A stretch of 64,000 bases of DNA from Leptolyngbya ohadii IS1. GTDB lineage: Bacteria > Cyanobacteriota > Cyanobacteriia > Elainellales > Elainellaceae. The stretch covers positions 3,997,080 to 4,061,079 of the forward strand of contig NZ_NKFP01000006.1 of NCBI RefSeq assembly GCF_002215035.1. Direction: 5' to 3'. The notes under the pieces were generated by a model. It saw only the letters and a list, made by a program, of their open reading frames with translations. It made no database searches and was not told the origin of the DNA. A program made the translations under genes and the position numbers. How positions within the stretch are numbered: position 1 is the stretch's first letter; each line of letters starts with the position of its first letter. Of the stretch, positions 25,992-35,141 are shown one piece after another.

Positions 25992-27716
25992 TTACTCATT
26001 CTCTCCCGGCGGCGGCAGTTCCTCCAGAATCGTGAACCGCACATGGTTGAGCGACAGATCGCCGATCGACACATCATCCGGTAAATCCGCTGCCGTAATC
26101 CACTCGAAGGTGATGCCTTTGGCGATTTCTGCGTGGTACCAGGGTAGTCCCATAAAGAATCGCGTCGGGTACGGTCCTCCTTCGGCGACATCATCAACGT
26201 TCGACTCCATCGGCAGCCAGCCAAAGCCGGGAATATAAAACTCCACCCACACATGGTTAAAATCCGGCTCCAGGGATACATTCCGCTTATCCGGGTCGGG
26301 CGGACACTTGTAGCGACCCACGGTGCGGCAGGCAATTCCGTTGAGCCTCGCCAATGCTAGCAAAACGCCCACGTACTCCCCGCAGGAACCCACGCCCCGC
26401 GCCAGCGCTACATCCGGCGTATCGATATGGGGCTTAATGCCGTAGGACATCCGATCGTACACATAGTTGCGAATCTTCAGCATCTTTCGCAGCAGGTTGG
26501 TTTCGGAGCCGATCGCCTCCCGCGCTGCCTGGCGAATCATGGGCGTATCCATTGCCAGTTCGTCATCATCGACCAGATAGCGTTCCGCAAATTCCTGCGA
26601 CAGGGGCGGACTTTTCTCGGTCAGACGCGGCGTGATCTGATACTTAATGCCCCGCACTTCTAGTAGCGCTTTCCAGCCAAAAATGCGCCCTTCGTTACCT
26701 GCCATCTGGTCGAATCGGAAGAGGGCAACGTGCTGTCCTTCCTCAATTTCCTCCGTGAAGGGCATCCCCACGGGTTCCACATGCAGCACCTTCTGGCGAT
26801 CGGTAGAGGCAGGCAGGGCAATCCGCCATTCCAGGTTCGTCAGCGGCACTTCTTCCAGGGGCGACAGTTCCTCTACATAGGACATCTCGACCAGATAGCC
26901 ATTCGACAGAGCATAGCGGCGATCGGGGTAGTAGCAAAAATGCAGCGGATGGATAAAGGTGCGATCGCGGACGGCGAGTTCCTGGGGGCTTTCGGCATCG
27001 TTGGGGTTATCGCGGATGTACATTTCCTCGCCCGCATAAGCCACGTAGAGAATCGGCTCACCCGTTTCGGGATGGGGATGGAATGCCAGAGCGGAGGGTT
27101 TGTCGTAGGGGGTCAGGACGCTGAACTGCAATTCTCCCGTCGCCCGATCCATGCAGTAAACGGTACGCTCCTCGTCATCGCACAGCCACAGTTCTTCGTC
27201 CCGCACAGTGATATTTTCTGCACCCACCCCCGGCAGCGGAAACTTGGTGATTTGCCGCCCCGTTTTGCGATCGAAGATCAGAATATAGCCCGCTTTTTGA
27301 CAGGTGACATAAACCGTCGATTGCCAGACCGCTACACCGTTTGCCTCGTAGGACAGACTGACAAAGTGCTGCGGCTCAAAATCCGTCAGATTGCACCAGT
27401 ACACATCGCTGTCTTTGGTAAACCAGAGGCGATCGTCCGCCAGTGCCAGCCCGGAAGCATCGAGAAAGTCCTGCACCTTCCGCGGATTTTGAATTGCCGT
27501 ATTATCGCTAGCGCAGTCCACTTCCACCACGTAGCCGCGCACGGTATCCAGTGCCAGCAGCCGCTTGCCGTCAGAGGCTAGTCCCCGCAGCATATACACC
27601 CCAATCGGGCGAACAGTTCGCCGCAGGTAGTCAACTTGGCGCAATGAGGTCGATTGACGGGTCGAAAAGCTAGAGTCCAGCAGCATGGCATCACGGCGAT
27701 CGGTGGATTTTTCCAA
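25992..27716 (-). CDS. Beta-propeller plus transglutaminase-like protein
   Basis: 574 residues; an in-frame Met at codon 11 is an alternative start. Residues about 35-280 consist of repeated four-strand units (GLASDGKRLLALDTVRGYVV, IFDRKTGRQITKFPLP), a propeller of the NHL/PQQ kind. A strand-rich middle follows. The C-terminal transglutaminase-like domain has the triad regions: Cys in VGSCGEYVGVLLALARLNG, His in FNHVWVEFYIPGFGW, and the downstream Asn/Asp of MESNVDD. It probably acts as a peptidase or amidase rather than a cross-linker. No signal peptide is seen, so it appears cytosolic. Confidence 0.8.
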   Translation of the reverse strand: MEKSTDRRDAMLLDSSFSTRQSTSLRQVDYLRRTVRPIGVYMLRGLASDGKRLLALDTVRGYVVEVDCASDNTAIQNPRKVQDFLDASGLALADDRLWFTKDSDVYWCNLTDFEPQHFVSLSYEANGVAVWQSTVYVTCQKAGYILIFDRKTGRQITKFPLPGVGAENITVRDEELWLCDDEERTVYCMDRATGELQFSVLTPYDKPSALAFHPHPETGEPILYVAYAGEEMYIRDNPNDAESPQELAVRDRTFIHPLHFCYYPDRRYALSNGYLVEMSYVEELSPLEEVPLTNLEWRIALPASTDRQKVLHVEPVGMPFTEEIEEGQHVALFRFDQMAGNEGRIFGWKALLEVRGIKYQITPRLTEKSPPLSQEFAERYLVDDDELAMDTPMIRQAAREAIGSETNLLRKMLKIRNYVYDRMSYGIKPHIDTPDVALARGVGSCGEYVGVLLALARLNGIACRTVGRYKCPPDPDKRNVSLEPDFNHVWVEFYIPGFGWLPMESNVDDVAEGGPYPTRFFMGLPWYHAEIAKGITFEWITAADLPDDVSIGDLSLNHVRFTILEELPPPGENE

Positions 27717-27884
27717 TCATAAACAAATCCTGTCCGTTGAACAGGCTCTTGCGGATACAGTCTGGGTCTGTCGTGAGGTAGAGGTCGCCGGGTTTGGGTG
27801 CAGCCGTCCTTTTTGAGGTTGTTGCCGCCCGATCGCCCTCGCTATATTAAAAGCTGAAACGTTTCTTAACTTCTGCCCGAACCC

Positions 27885-28811
27885 ATGAATATCCTTGAGG
27901 CGCATCACCTGCGAAAGGCATACCCGGACAGCAAAAAGCCCGTCCTTGCGGTGCAGGATGTGTCCCTCTCGATCGCCCCACGGGAAGTCCTGGCATTTCT
28001 GGGACCCAACGGGGCAGGCAAGACGACGACGATCAAAATGATTGCGGGGCTGATTTTACCCGATGCCGGATCGGTGCGAGTTGCTGGAAGAGATCCCCAC
28101 CGTGACCCCTGGGCACTTCGATCGATCGGAGCGGTGCTGGAAGGCAACCGGAATGTTTACTGGCGGCTGACGCCTCAGGAAAATCTGGAGTATTTTGGGG
28201 TCTTGCGGGGCTTGAGTCGTAAAGTGGCACGACAGCGGGGCAGGGAATTACTGGAGCGGTTTGACCTGATCGAAAAACGACGGGCACAGGTGCAGAAGCT
28301 CTCCCGTGGAATGCAGCAAAAGCTGGCGATCGCCGTTGCCCTGATCCACGATCCGCAGTTGCTTCTATTAGACGAACCGACGCTGGGACTGGACGTAGAA
28401 GCTACCCAATCCGTAAAACAACTCGTGCGGGAAATCGCTCAGGAGGGGCGGGCAATTCTGCTGACCACTCACCAATTGGACATCGCCGAGGAACTGTCCG
28501 ATCGCGTTGCCATTATCAACCGGGGCGAAATTGTGGTCGAGCAGCCCACCTCGGAACTGATTCGGGAATTCTCTGGCACCACCTACACGATCGAGCTTGC
28601 GGAGCATCCCACAGCCGACCAGATCGGTAAGGTCGAAGCATTAGGGGCCACTGTGGACGATCGGCTAATTTACGTGCGGGATTCGGAGCTGCTTTACCCC
28701 GTGCTGGATATCCTCAGACCCCTACCGATCGTTCGATTAGAGCGCGATGAGGCAAACCTGACGGAGATCTTCCTGAAGTTTTTGCGAGAGGGCAAGAATC
28801 GGGTCGCGTAA
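27885..28811 (+). CDS. ABC transporter ATP-binding protein
   Basis: 308 residues. Walker A is GPNGAGKTTTIK, the Q-loop region is VLEGNRNVYWRLTPQENL, the signature is KLSRGMQQKLAIA (an LSRGM variant of LSGGQ), Walker B is LLLLDEPTLGLD, and the H-loop is LLTTHQLD. A C-terminal extension of about 90 residues is typical of CcmA/DrrA-type exporters. No permease gene is adjacent: the next gene is on the opposite strand. The partner is therefore encoded elsewhere, and the substrate cannot be inferred. Confidence 0.9.
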   Translation: MNILEAHHLRKAYPDSKKPVLAVQDVSLSIAPREVLAFLGPNGAGKTTTIKMIAGLILPDAGSVRVAGRDPHRDPWALRSIGAVLEGNRNVYWRLTPQENLEYFGVLRGLSRKVARQRGRELLERFDLIEKRRAQVQKLSRGMQQKLAIAVALIHDPQLLLLDEPTLGLDVEATQSVKQLVREIAQEGRAILLTTHQLDIAEELSDRVAIINRGEIVVEQPTSELIREFSGTTYTIELAEHPTADQIGKVEALGATVDDRLIYVRDSELLYPVLDILRPLPIVRLERDEANLTEIFLKFLREGKNRVA

Positions 28812-28855
28812 AGTCTTCAAGCCTTTAATTCACTGCCAGTAGTTATCTGCCAATA

Positions 28856-30850
28856 TCAGCTGCCAATCATCGATCGCTCTGCGGCTTCGGAAACATTCTC
28901 CTGAGCAGAGGCTCCGTTCACAGCGGGGATGGCGATCGGCAGGGCAATCTTAACCGTCGTGCCCTGTCCTAAGCCCGCACTGTGCAGCGTAATTTGCCCG
29001 CTCATCATTTCGACCAGATTGCGGGAAATTGCCAGCCCCAGACCCGTTCCCTCAAATTTGCGCGTTGTGGAACCATCGACCATCACAAACGGACGGAATA
29101 GCTTTTGCTGCTGTGAAGGGTCAATCCCGATTCCCGTATCCCGAACTGCCACAACCACCCAGGGCTGAGCTGCGGTATCGCTAGCCCGATGTCCGTTCTG
29201 CTGTGCCTGGTAGGTGGGCAGATCCGCCGCCGGATGAATGCGCGTCTCGATCGTAATGCCGCCCTGGTCAGTGAACTTGATTGCGTTGTAAATGACGTTT
29301 ATCAAGACCTGCTTCAGGCGATCGGGGTCTGCCTGCACCCAGATGGGTTCCGGTAGGTCGGTTACGGTGAGGGTCAAGCCCTTTTGCTGGATCGGCACTG
29401 CCTGGAGGTGAACCGCCTCGCGAATAATCTGCCGCAGGTCGATCGTCTTGATCGTCAGGGTCAGCTTCTCTTCTTCAATCCGCTGAATATCCAGCAGGTC
29501 GTTAATGATCTTCAGCAGGTGGATTGCCGCCTTGTCTGCCTGCTCTAGAAATTCCACTTCCTCCTCGCGGGTATCACAGCAGCCGTCCTTTACGAGGCGA
29601 ATACAGCCAATAATCGCATTCAGGGGAGTCCGCAGCTCGTGAGACGTGGTGGCAAGGAATTGGCTCTTTAGCTTATTGGCGGCTTCCGCTTCCTGCCAGG
29701 CGTGTTCTAGCTCCTTTGCCCGTTCTTCCAGCCTGCCCACCATGTTGTCCAGCACTTCCGCCAGGTGATTTAACTCACGCACGCGAAAATTCTTCGGTGC
29801 CCGCTCCAGCCTGTCCCGCTTGTGAATCCGCATGGCGTATTTGCCCAACTGCTCGATCGGCAGTGCCAGATCCCGCGCCATGTAGAGCATTGCCAGCAGG
29901 TGTGCCGCCAGCAGACCCACCGTGAGAATCAGCAGAATTTGGGTAATCTCTTCGAGTCCCTGAAGCGCACTGTCCATGCGCGTTACTGCCATCACTGCCC
30001 AGATCGAAGTATTGCTGTTGCTCAGCTTTACCGTAACGGGACTGAAACCCGCCAGCCATTCATGGGAGTCGTTTGCCAGACCAAATAAATGCCGCGTTCC
30101 GGTCGTCTCACGCTGAAAGACATTCGTGAGGATATCCTCAAACCGATCACGATCGGGTTCCTGGGCGATCGTCGTCCCTACTCTGCCCGGCATGGGATGC
30201 GCCAAAATCATGCGATCGTCGTTCACCAGAATGGTATAGCCCTGAAGCAGCCAGGGATTCACATCCTCGGTTTGGCGCAGCGATACCTGAGCCGCCAGCG
30301 TGTACTTCAGTTGCCCCTCCGGACTGTAAACGGGCGTACCGATGACCAGATTCAGGAGGCTCATCATGTCCTTCTGCTCCGGCGAATTAAACCGATTGGG
30401 GACGATCGCAAACGGCGGTAGTTGGTTGCTTTCGGAGGGATTTCGCTTGAGACTCCAAGATTGGGTGGGCAAAAAATCCAGCAGCCGATCGCCACAGGTA
30501 CTGGCGACCAGATTTTGAGTCGAAAAATCGCGCAGCTGAAGGCAGTGAACGCTGGGCAGCTGGTTCTCGATCTGGGTGAGATAGGACTGAATGGTGGTGG
30601 GAGAGCCAGCCTTGAGAGCGGAAGCCTGACTGGTGACGGCGAGAGTGGTTTGCAGCGATTGAATCGAGGTTTGCAGCATCTCGGCTTTGCGGATTGCACT
30701 CTGCTCCAGGTTTAGCCGAGCTGTGCTGAGTAAGCTGGTGCGAGCTTTGCGGAACGTCACAGCCATCCCCAAAAACAAAATCGGGATACTGAGTAGGAGA
30801 ATCCGCAGCAGGAGGATACGGCGGAAAGAAGACTGACCAAGCATAGTCAT
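28856..30850 (-). CDS. Sensor histidine kinase with extracytoplasmic Cache-like domain
   Basis: 664 residues. One membrane helix (about 12-30), a periplasmic sensor domain to about 300 resembling a Cache fold, a second helix (LLILTVGLLAAHLLAMLYMA), a HAMP linker, then HisKA with SHELRTPLNAIIG (phospho-acceptor His), and HATPase with NVIYNAIKFTDQGG (N box), VRDTGIGIDP (G1), and GTGLGLAISR (G2). All kinase motifs are intact. No response regulator is adjacent, so the partner is unknown. A Met at codon 3 is an alternative start. Confidence 0.92.
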   Translation of the reverse strand: MTMLGQSSFRRILLLRILLLSIPILFLGMAVTFRKARTSLLSTARLNLEQSAIRKAEMLQTSIQSLQTTLAVTSQASALKAGSPTTIQSYLTQIENQLPSVHCLQLRDFSTQNLVASTCGDRLLDFLPTQSWSLKRNPSESNQLPPFAIVPNRFNSPEQKDMMSLLNLVIGTPVYSPEGQLKYTLAAQVSLRQTEDVNPWLLQGYTILVNDDRMILAHPMPGRVGTTIAQEPDRDRFEDILTNVFQRETTGTRHLFGLANDSHEWLAGFSPVTVKLSNSNTSIWAVMAVTRMDSALQGLEEITQILLILTVGLLAAHLLAMLYMARDLALPIEQLGKYAMRIHKRDRLERAPKNFRVRELNHLAEVLDNMVGRLEERAKELEHAWQEAEAANKLKSQFLATTSHELRTPLNAIIGCIRLVKDGCCDTREEEVEFLEQADKAAIHLLKIINDLLDIQRIEEEKLTLTIKTIDLRQIIREAVHLQAVPIQQKGLTLTVTDLPEPIWVQADPDRLKQVLINVIYNAIKFTDQGGITIETRIHPAADLPTYQAQQNGHRASDTAAQPWVVVAVRDTGIGIDPSQQQKLFRPFVMVDGSTTRKFEGTGLGLAISRNLVEMMSGQITLHSAGLGQGTTVKIALPIAIPAVNGASAQENVSEAAERSMIGS

Positions 30851-31183
30851 AACCGCTGTTTGAGTGCTAAACAGACCCCGAAATCAAATGCAGTACCCCA
30901 TTAGGGATCTACATTAATACTCTAGGGAATCCGACAGTTTGGCTTCCGAGAACGGAGGGGATAACTTTAAACTCTCCTCACATCATATTTTCATTTGGAA
31001 TACTCGGCTTGTTCGTATTCGCTCAATCATAATGCCAAATCCCTTCGATCGGCTGACACCAGCCTAGCCTTAGTGTCGATCGCGACTCAAGGGATAAACG
31101 GTCTTCTCGTAGTGCCACTGATCCGACTGATCGGCAAATTTAATTCCAAACCTCATTCAAGCTGCACGGTTGGCCTTTCCCCA
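30851..31183. other. Divergent promoter region, no gene seen
   Basis: 333 bp between the sensor kinase and the RibD-like gene. The upstream extension of the RibD frame runs through here but is not protein-like. No clear operator or hairpin is visible. Confidence 0.4.
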
Positions 31184-31945
31184 ATGCCCGACATCCCTAA
31201 TTTCCCCCACCGTCCCTACACGACTGCCGTTCTTGCCATGAGTGCAGACGGTAAAATTGCGGATCGCGATCGATCGCCCGCCCGATTCGGCTCCGCGCAG
31301 GACAAGGCACACCTGGAAGCCCGCCTCTCCGAAGTTGATGCTGCCCTTTTTGGAGCCGGAACCCTCCGCGCTTACGGCACCAGCCTACCGATCAAAAATC
31401 CTGCTCTGCTGGAACAGCGTCAGCGACAGGGCAAACCACCCCAGCCAATTCATATCGTTTGTTCCGCCTCCGGGCAGCTTGATCCCCAGATCCCTTTCTT
31501 CCGGCAACCCATTCCCCGCTGGCTGCTCACCACTGAAACCGGCGCAAAAAATTGGGCAGAAAATTGGGCAGAAAATTGGGCAGCAGATCGACAAGAGAGC
31601 AACGGATTCGATCGACTGCTTACCTTCCCCAATCCGACGCAGAGCAGCTCTAGCGTAATCGACTGGACTCCTGAGCTGCAAAAGCTAATCAACCTGGGGC
31701 TTCACAAACTGCTAATTATGGGCGGCGGCGAACTCATGGCTTCCCTGCTGGCAGCAGATGCGATCGACGAACTCTGGCTCACGGTCTGTCCCCTGATCCT
31801 GGGCGGCACAAATGCCCCTACCCCCATCGAAGGAATTGGCTTCCCCGCCCACCTTGCTCCCCGTCTAGAACTGCTTTCTGTAGAGGCGATCGGACAGGAG
31901 GTGTTCCTGCATTACCGCATCCAGCGAAGGGCTATCCTAAACTAA
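31184..31945 (+). CDS. RibD-type reductase domain protein
   Basis: 253 residues from MPDIPNFP; upstream frame residues look non-coding. The dihydrofolate-reductase-like fold of RibD C-terminal domains is seen in TTAVLAMSADGKIADRD, then DAALFGAGTLRAYG, IMGGGELMASLLAADAIDELWLTVCPLILGG. It would reduce the ribosyl group of an aminouracil in riboflavin synthesis, but the deaminase domain of bifunctional RibD is absent, so it may be a stand-alone reductase of another pterin-like substrate. A 12-bp repeat (gaaaattgggca, about 31548-31583) gives ENWA repeats in a loop. Confidence 0.8.
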   Translation: MPDIPNFPHRPYTTAVLAMSADGKIADRDRSPARFGSAQDKAHLEARLSEVDAALFGAGTLRAYGTSLPIKNPALLEQRQRQGKPPQPIHIVCSASGQLDPQIPFFRQPIPRWLLTTETGAKNWAENWAENWAADRQESNGFDRLLTFPNPTQSSSSVIDWTPELQKLINLGLHKLLIMGGGELMASLLAADAIDELWLTVCPLILGGTNAPTPIEGIGFPAHLAPRLELLSVEAIGQEVFLHYRIQRRAILN

Positions 31946-32080
31946 TGTGAAGGACTAACAGTGTGAAGCGTTCATCGTCTGAAACCCACGCATTACGCTG
32001 CCCCAAATCATCCTACACCTCCCCCACTCCCCTGCTCCCCACCTACCCATCCACTCATCCACTCATCCACCCCTCCACCC

Positions 32081-33283
32081 ATGTTCAACCAACAACCCCA
32101 CTACGCCATCCAGTGGATTCATCACATTGAGGAAGTGCCGCAGACCGAATGGGATGCCCTGGCAATGCCGCTGAAAACGCCTTTTCTGGAATGGACGTGG
32201 CTGCACAATATGGAAACCTCCGGCAGCGTGGGCGGAAAATCCGGGTGGCAGCCGATTCACCTCACGGTCTGGCGCGATAGCTCTCTGGTGGCGGCGGCTC
32301 CGCTCTACATTAAAAGCCATAGCTACGGCGAGTTTGTGTTTGACCATCAGTGGGCAGAACTGGCGGCGCGCTTGGGCATCGCCTACTATCCCAAAATGCT
32401 GGGAATGTCCCCCTTTACGCCTGCGGAGGGCTACCGCTTTTTGATTGCTCCCGGCGAAGATGAGGACGAACTGACCGAACTGATGGTGAACGCAATCGAT
32501 CATTTCTGCGTCCGCCACAAGATTTCTGGCTGCAATTTTCTCTACGTTGACCCGGAATGGCGATCGACGATGGAACGGCACGGCTTTTTTACCTGGCTGC
32601 ACCACAGCTATATCTGGCAGAATCAGAACTTCCAGACCTTTGAGGATTATCTGGGCGCGTTCAATGCCAACCAGCGGCGCAACATCAAGCGGGAACGCAA
32701 GGCAGTCACGCAGGCAGGCTTACGGCTCCAGCCCCTTACAGGAGAACAGCTCAGCCGATCGCTTTTGTCCCAGATGTACCACTTCTACGCCGATACCTGC
32801 GACAAATTTGGCTGGTGGGGCAGCAAGTATCTGACGCGCCGATTTTTTGAGCAGCTTTATCCCAACTACTGCGATCGGGTTGTCCTATTTGGCGTTTATT
32901 CCACCGAAGCCAATGAGCATCCGATCGGGATGTCTTTCTGTCTAACGAAGGGCGATCGACTTTACGGACGCTACTGGGGCGCGACGCAGGAATTTGACAA
33001 CCTCCACTTTGATACCTGCTACTACACGCCGATCGAGTGGGGCATTGCCAACGGCATTCAGCAATTCGATCCGGGAGCAGGCGGACGACACAAAAAACGG
33101 CGCGGCTTCCCGGCAACACCAAACTACTCCCTGCACCGACTCTATCAGCCCCGACTGAGCCAAATCTTGCACACCTACATTGATGAAATCAACGAAATGG
33201 AGCAGCAGGAGATGGAGGCGATTAATCAGGATTTGCCGTTTAAGCAAACCAGCCCACTTGAGAGGATTGAGAGCGATCGGTAA
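32081..33283 (+). CDS. DUF482 / FemAB-like acyltransferase (GNAT fold)
   Basis: 400 residues. The start MFNQQPHYAIQWIHHIEEV leads to FLEWTWLHNMETS, then PIHLTVWRDSSLVAAAPLYIKSHSYGEFVFD, and later NANQRRNIKRERKAV and FDPGAGGRHKKRRGF, all features of the DUF482 family ('peptidogalycan biosynthesis', a GNAT relative). Related FemAB proteins transfer amino acids to lipid-linked precursors; the reaction here is not known. No signal peptide, so it is cytosolic. The leader before the ATG is C-rich low-complexity DNA. Confidence 0.85.
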   Translation: MFNQQPHYAIQWIHHIEEVPQTEWDALAMPLKTPFLEWTWLHNMETSGSVGGKSGWQPIHLTVWRDSSLVAAAPLYIKSHSYGEFVFDHQWAELAARLGIAYYPKMLGMSPFTPAEGYRFLIAPGEDEDELTELMVNAIDHFCVRHKISGCNFLYVDPEWRSTMERHGFFTWLHHSYIWQNQNFQTFEDYLGAFNANQRRNIKRERKAVTQAGLRLQPLTGEQLSRSLLSQMYHFYADTCDKFGWWGSKYLTRRFFEQLYPNYCDRVVLFGVYSTEANEHPIGMSFCLTKGDRLYGRYWGATQEFDNLHFDTCYYTPIEWGIANGIQQFDPGAGGRHKKRRGFPATPNYSLHRLYQPRLSQILHTYIDEINEMEQQEMEAINQDLPFKQTSPLERIESDR

Positions 33284-33473
33284 GAATCTGTGTGAGCGAT
33301 GGCACTCTGCCTCGAACCGCCCCCTAACCCCCAATTCTGGGGGAACTCGAGCCAACGCAGCCATTCTACTTGCAGGAGGATTACCTCTCTGGTGTCTGAG
33401 CTTCAGACTGAATAAGTGTTGGATGCGGCACTGCTGCCCGTGAGGTAAAGGCGGCGGAGCCTTCCAAAGAAAA

Positions 33474-33498
33474 TTCCAACGCAGAGCATTGGAACGAG
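33474..33498. repeat. Dispersed palindromic repeat (second copy 50558-50582)
   Basis: TTCCAACGCAGAGCATTGGA plus ACGAG, preceded by a related purine-rich word (GGCGGAGCCTTCCAAAGAAA here, GAGGCAGAGCCTCCCATAAA at the other copy). The ends are complementary. It lies in the 341-bp gap 33284-33624, which also has a CCCCCAATTCTGGGGG hairpin (about 33328-33343) and a further repeat (33536-33591), and no gene. Confidence 0.65.
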
Positions 33499-33535
33499 GA
33501 GTCGTTAGCTTATTTGCAGCAGGGAGTTCTAAGAT

Positions 33536-33591
33536 TCAAAGTCCCCCACTCGCTCCCCAGGAGCGGCAGCAAACAGATGGGGGATTTAGGG
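33536..33591. repeat. Dispersed repeat: AAAGTCCCCC ... GGGGGATTTAGGG
   Basis: A pair of complementary C- and G-rich words flanks a variable middle. Related elements occur at 38951-39010 and 47001-47034, all intergenic. Confidence 0.5.
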
Positions 33592-33624
33592 AGCGCAGGA
33601 CATCAACCACTCCCCAGCGAGCCT

Positions 33625-35106
33625 CTACGATCGCGCAGCCGGATCGGGCGGAATCGTAATGTCGATCGGCGTGACCTGACCATTGGGGGCGATCGAGCTT
33701 AGGGGAGGAACCATGTCTTTGGCGTTCCCCACAACCAGCGTCACAAGTTTGTCGGGCTGGAGGTGTGTTTGGGCGGCGCGTTGGATATCGGCGGCAGTGG
33801 TGGCTTCGATCTGCTTCTGGTACTTAAAGATAAAGTCCTGCGGATAGCCGTAGTAGTCGTAGCGAATCACCCGCGACAGGGTTTGGGACGGGGTAGCGAA
33901 GCGGAAGATAAAGGCATTCAGCACCGAGTCTTTTGCCCGCTTCAGTTCGTTTTCAGTCACCGGACTGGTGCGGATTTTTTCGATCTGTTCCAACGTGGAT
34001 TTAATGAAAGGAACCGTCGCATCCGATCGCGTTTGCCCGCCTGCCGTAAATGTCCCCGGATAGTCAAACGTGGGCGACCAGAAAGCATAGACGCTGTAAG
34101 CTAATCCCTGCCGCGATCGCACTTCGTTCACCAGTCGTCCGCCAAAGGAACTCAGGACTTCATTCATCACGCTGAGCGCCGCATAGTCCGGATCGCTGAG
34201 TTTGCCGCCCAGGTGTCCCATGAGAACAGAGCTTTGGGTTAGCTGGGGCTGATCGACGAGGAATACACCGCCCTGCTTTGCCTGGGTTGCCTGGGGTGGT
34301 TCAATTTTATCCGCGCCGACGGGTTGCCAGTCGCCCAGCTTTGCCTCGATTAGCGATCGCATTTTTGCCGAGTCGAAGTCTCCTACGATGCCAAGCAGCA
34401 TCTTATTCGGATGGAAATACTGCTGATAGAACTGCTGCACATCCTGCCGCGAAATTTGATCTAGCGTGGCGTACTCTACTGTACGGGCGTAGGGACTGTC
34501 TGCCCCATAGAGCAGCTTGCCGAACTCCCGCTGGGCAATGCTTTCCGGGTCGTCGTTCCGACGGGCAATTCCTCCGCGAGTCTGAGTTTTTACCAAATCA
34601 ATTCGATCCTGGGGAAAGGCGGGCTGGCGCAGCACTTCGGCAAACAAGCCAAACACCTCCTCCAGGTCTTCGCTGAGGGAACTAAAGCTGGCGCTTCCGG
34701 CAGTCGTATCAATTCCCGTTTCGATCGAGGCTGCTTTTTGTTCGAGCAGTTGATTTAAGGCATCCGGGGGATGGGAAGCTGTACCGCCGCTCCGCATTAC
34801 CGCTCCCGTAATTCCAGCCAGACCGACTTTCTCCGCAGGCTCCAGGCGATCGCCCGTGTACACCGTCACTGATCCGCCAACCAGGGGCAGTTCGTGGTCT
34901 TCCAGCAGGTAAACCTTGAGTCCGTTGGATAGCTCAAAACGGCTGTATTCCGGCAGCGTGATTTCCGGAGCGGGGGGCAATTGCAATTCGGTGTAGTGCC
35001 GGGGCGTCACTGCCAGAGCCGGATCGCGTCCAAAGCCCAGAATGATGAGCAGTGCGGCGATCGAGGTCAGGCTATAGCGCAGCCAGGGGCGAAGCGAGAA
35101 TTTCAT
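33625..35106 (-). CDS. M16-family peptidase subunit, inactive partner
   Basis: 493 residues with a signal peptide (about 1-32). Four-strand M16 halves are clear, and the C-terminal half keeps SRQGLAYSVYAFWSP, which binds substrate. At the place where the zinc motif HxxEH should be, the sequence reads KVGLAGITGAVMRSGG, so it cannot bind zinc. In periplasmic M16 pairs one subunit has HxxEH and the other the Arg-Tyr motif. The active partner is encoded 35 bp upstream on the same strand, so the two form one operon and probably a heterodimer. Confidence 0.9.
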   Translation of the reverse strand: MKFSLRPWLRYSLTSIAALLIILGFGRDPALAVTPRHYTELQLPPAPEITLPEYSRFELSNGLKVYLLEDHELPLVGGSVTVYTGDRLEPAEKVGLAGITGAVMRSGGTASHPPDALNQLLEQKAASIETGIDTTAGSASFSSLSEDLEEVFGLFAEVLRQPAFPQDRIDLVKTQTRGGIARRNDDPESIAQREFGKLLYGADSPYARTVEYATLDQISRQDVQQFYQQYFHPNKMLLGIVGDFDSAKMRSLIEAKLGDWQPVGADKIEPPQATQAKQGGVFLVDQPQLTQSSVLMGHLGGKLSDPDYAALSVMNEVLSSFGGRLVNEVRSRQGLAYSVYAFWSPTFDYPGTFTAGGQTRSDATVPFIKSTLEQIEKIRTSPVTENELKRAKDSVLNAFIFRFATPSQTLSRVIRYDYYGYPQDFIFKYQKQIEATTAADIQRAAQTHLQPDKLVTLVVGNAKDMVPPLSSIAPNGQVTPIDITIPPDPAARS

Positions 35107-35141
35107 GGGTGGTAGAAATAGAAGGGCTGTGAATAACGAAA

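Noticed and set aside
26730-27581. 283-codon open frame antisense to the propeller-transglutaminase gene
   Set aside because: No recognisable domain; shadow of the real gene.
31184-31945. Bifunctional RibD
   Set aside because: The deaminase domain with its zinc motif is absent; only the reductase half is present.
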